64,000 nt of DNA, taken from NCBI RefSeq assembly GCF_017814915.1, contig NZ_JAGIPZ010000007.1:62001-126000 (forward strand), given 5' to 3'. Below the pieces are notes generated by a model that saw only the letters and a program-made list of their open reading frames with translations, had not been told where the DNA came from and searched no databases. This document shows positions 63,767-64,000 of the stretch, piece by piece (the first letter of the stretch is position 1; each line of letters starts with the position of its first letter). This DNA is from Herbaspirillum sp. LeCh32-8. Lineage in GTDB: Bacteria; Pseudomonadota; Gammaproteobacteria; Burkholderiales; Burkholderiaceae_D. The translations under genes were made by a program, and so were the position numbers.

Positions 63767-64000
63767 ATGGCTTCACCCGAACGTTTTTCCGCCGATGAAC
63801 TGCGCCGCTTCGCCTCCGACCTGCTGCAAAAGGCCGGGCTGGAGACGGACAAGGCGGCCAGCGTGGCCGACACCCTGGTCGACGGCGACCTGCTGGGTCA
63901 CGACACCCACGGCCTGGCGCTGCTGGCGCCGTATGTGAAGGAGTTGGAGAAGGGCGCGATGACAAAGAGCGGCCAGCCGGAAGTGCTGTCCGAACGCGCC
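63767..64000 (+). CDS. Ldh-family (malate/L-lactate/ureidoglycolate type) NAD(P)-dependent oxidoreductase, N-terminal part
   Basis: The 78 visible residues (MASPERFSADELRRFASDLL, then DTLVDGDLLGHDTHGLALLA) match the start of the malate/L-sulfolactate dehydrogenase-type family, including the GHDTHGL block with the catalytic His. Relatives such as YiaK reduce diketo sugar acids. AGGAAGG precedes the ATG. The gene runs past the right edge. Its place behind TctCBA suggests it acts on the imported acid. Confidence 0.88.
   Translation, partial: MASPERFSADELRRFASDLLQKAGLETDKAASVADTLVDGDLLGHDTHGLALLAPYVKELEKGAMTKSGQPEVLSERA

Overview
The window is about 64 kb of GC-rich, densely coding bacterial chromosome with no rRNA, tRNA, CRISPR array, phage or insertion sequence that I can see. 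The gene set (AceE/AceF with a lipoyl-fused E3, E. coli-type GshA, HolC beside a DUF2486-like protein, Bug/Tct tripartite tricarboxylate transport, many LysR regulators) points to a betaproteobacterium. It is most probably of the order Burkholderiales and close to Herbaspirillum; this placement is inferred from protein resemblance, not from a search.

Layout. 1-6.1 kb (mostly minus): start of an LpxO-like hydroxylase, D-amino acid dehydrogenase dadA, a small Pro-rich protein, holC, prlC and folD. 6.5-9.7 kb: gshA, then a polar amino acid binding protein and permease with no ATPase. 10-16.6 kb: the pyruvate dehydrogenase operon aceE-aceF-lpdA behind a 490-bp structured leader. 16.7-23.3 kb (minus): MFS carrier, EthD-like protein, LysR, two hydroxyacid-oxidising enzymes and a hydantoin racemase-like protein. 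23.4-31.9 kb (plus): a LysR-controlled hydantoin/D-amino-acid catabolic operon (DapA-like lyase, atypical SDR, D-hydantoinase, D-carbamoylase) ending in a complete polar amino acid ABC importer. 32-35.9 kb: MerR-aldo/keto reductase pair, a hydratase, an AmpR-like regulator without a beta-lactamase, and a small ORF. 36.2-41.1 kb: LysR divergent from a ureohydrolase-RidA-binding protein-MmgE/PrpD cluster. 41.1-44.8 kb: small secreted protein, M48 peptidase, DUF898 protein, dienelactone hydrolase. 45-48.9 kb: three-subunit membrane gluconate-type dehydrogenase. 49.1-51.6 kb: glutathione peroxidase and a frameshifted phosphoethanolamine transferase. 51.7-59.6 kb (minus): sugar or sugar-acid ABC importer with a 2-hydroxyacid dehydrogenase and an IlvD/Edd-type dehydratase. 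60.6-64 kb (plus): TctC-TctB-TctA and the start of an Ldh-type oxidoreductase.

How the parts fit. The accessory regions are catabolic modules, each pairing transport with two or three enzymes and a regulator. The best-supported regulatory readings are: (a) one LysR box, CTTAAC-N5-GTTATG, present both over the regulator's own promoter and about 64 bp upstream of the predicted start of the hydantoin operon; (b) a textbook 19-bp-spacer MerR promoter whose predicted transcript starts at the merR ATG; (c) two GntR/FadR-type boxes, TGGT-N3-ACCA, 222 bp apart in the long divergent region between the dehydratase and TctC; (d) a LysR-type dyad just upstream of a good promoter in front of the EthD-MFS pair. 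A 180-bp element with 26-bp terminal inverted repeats lies inside the sugar ABC operon and looks like a MITE. Hairpins directly follow the binding-protein genes in both complete ABC operons.
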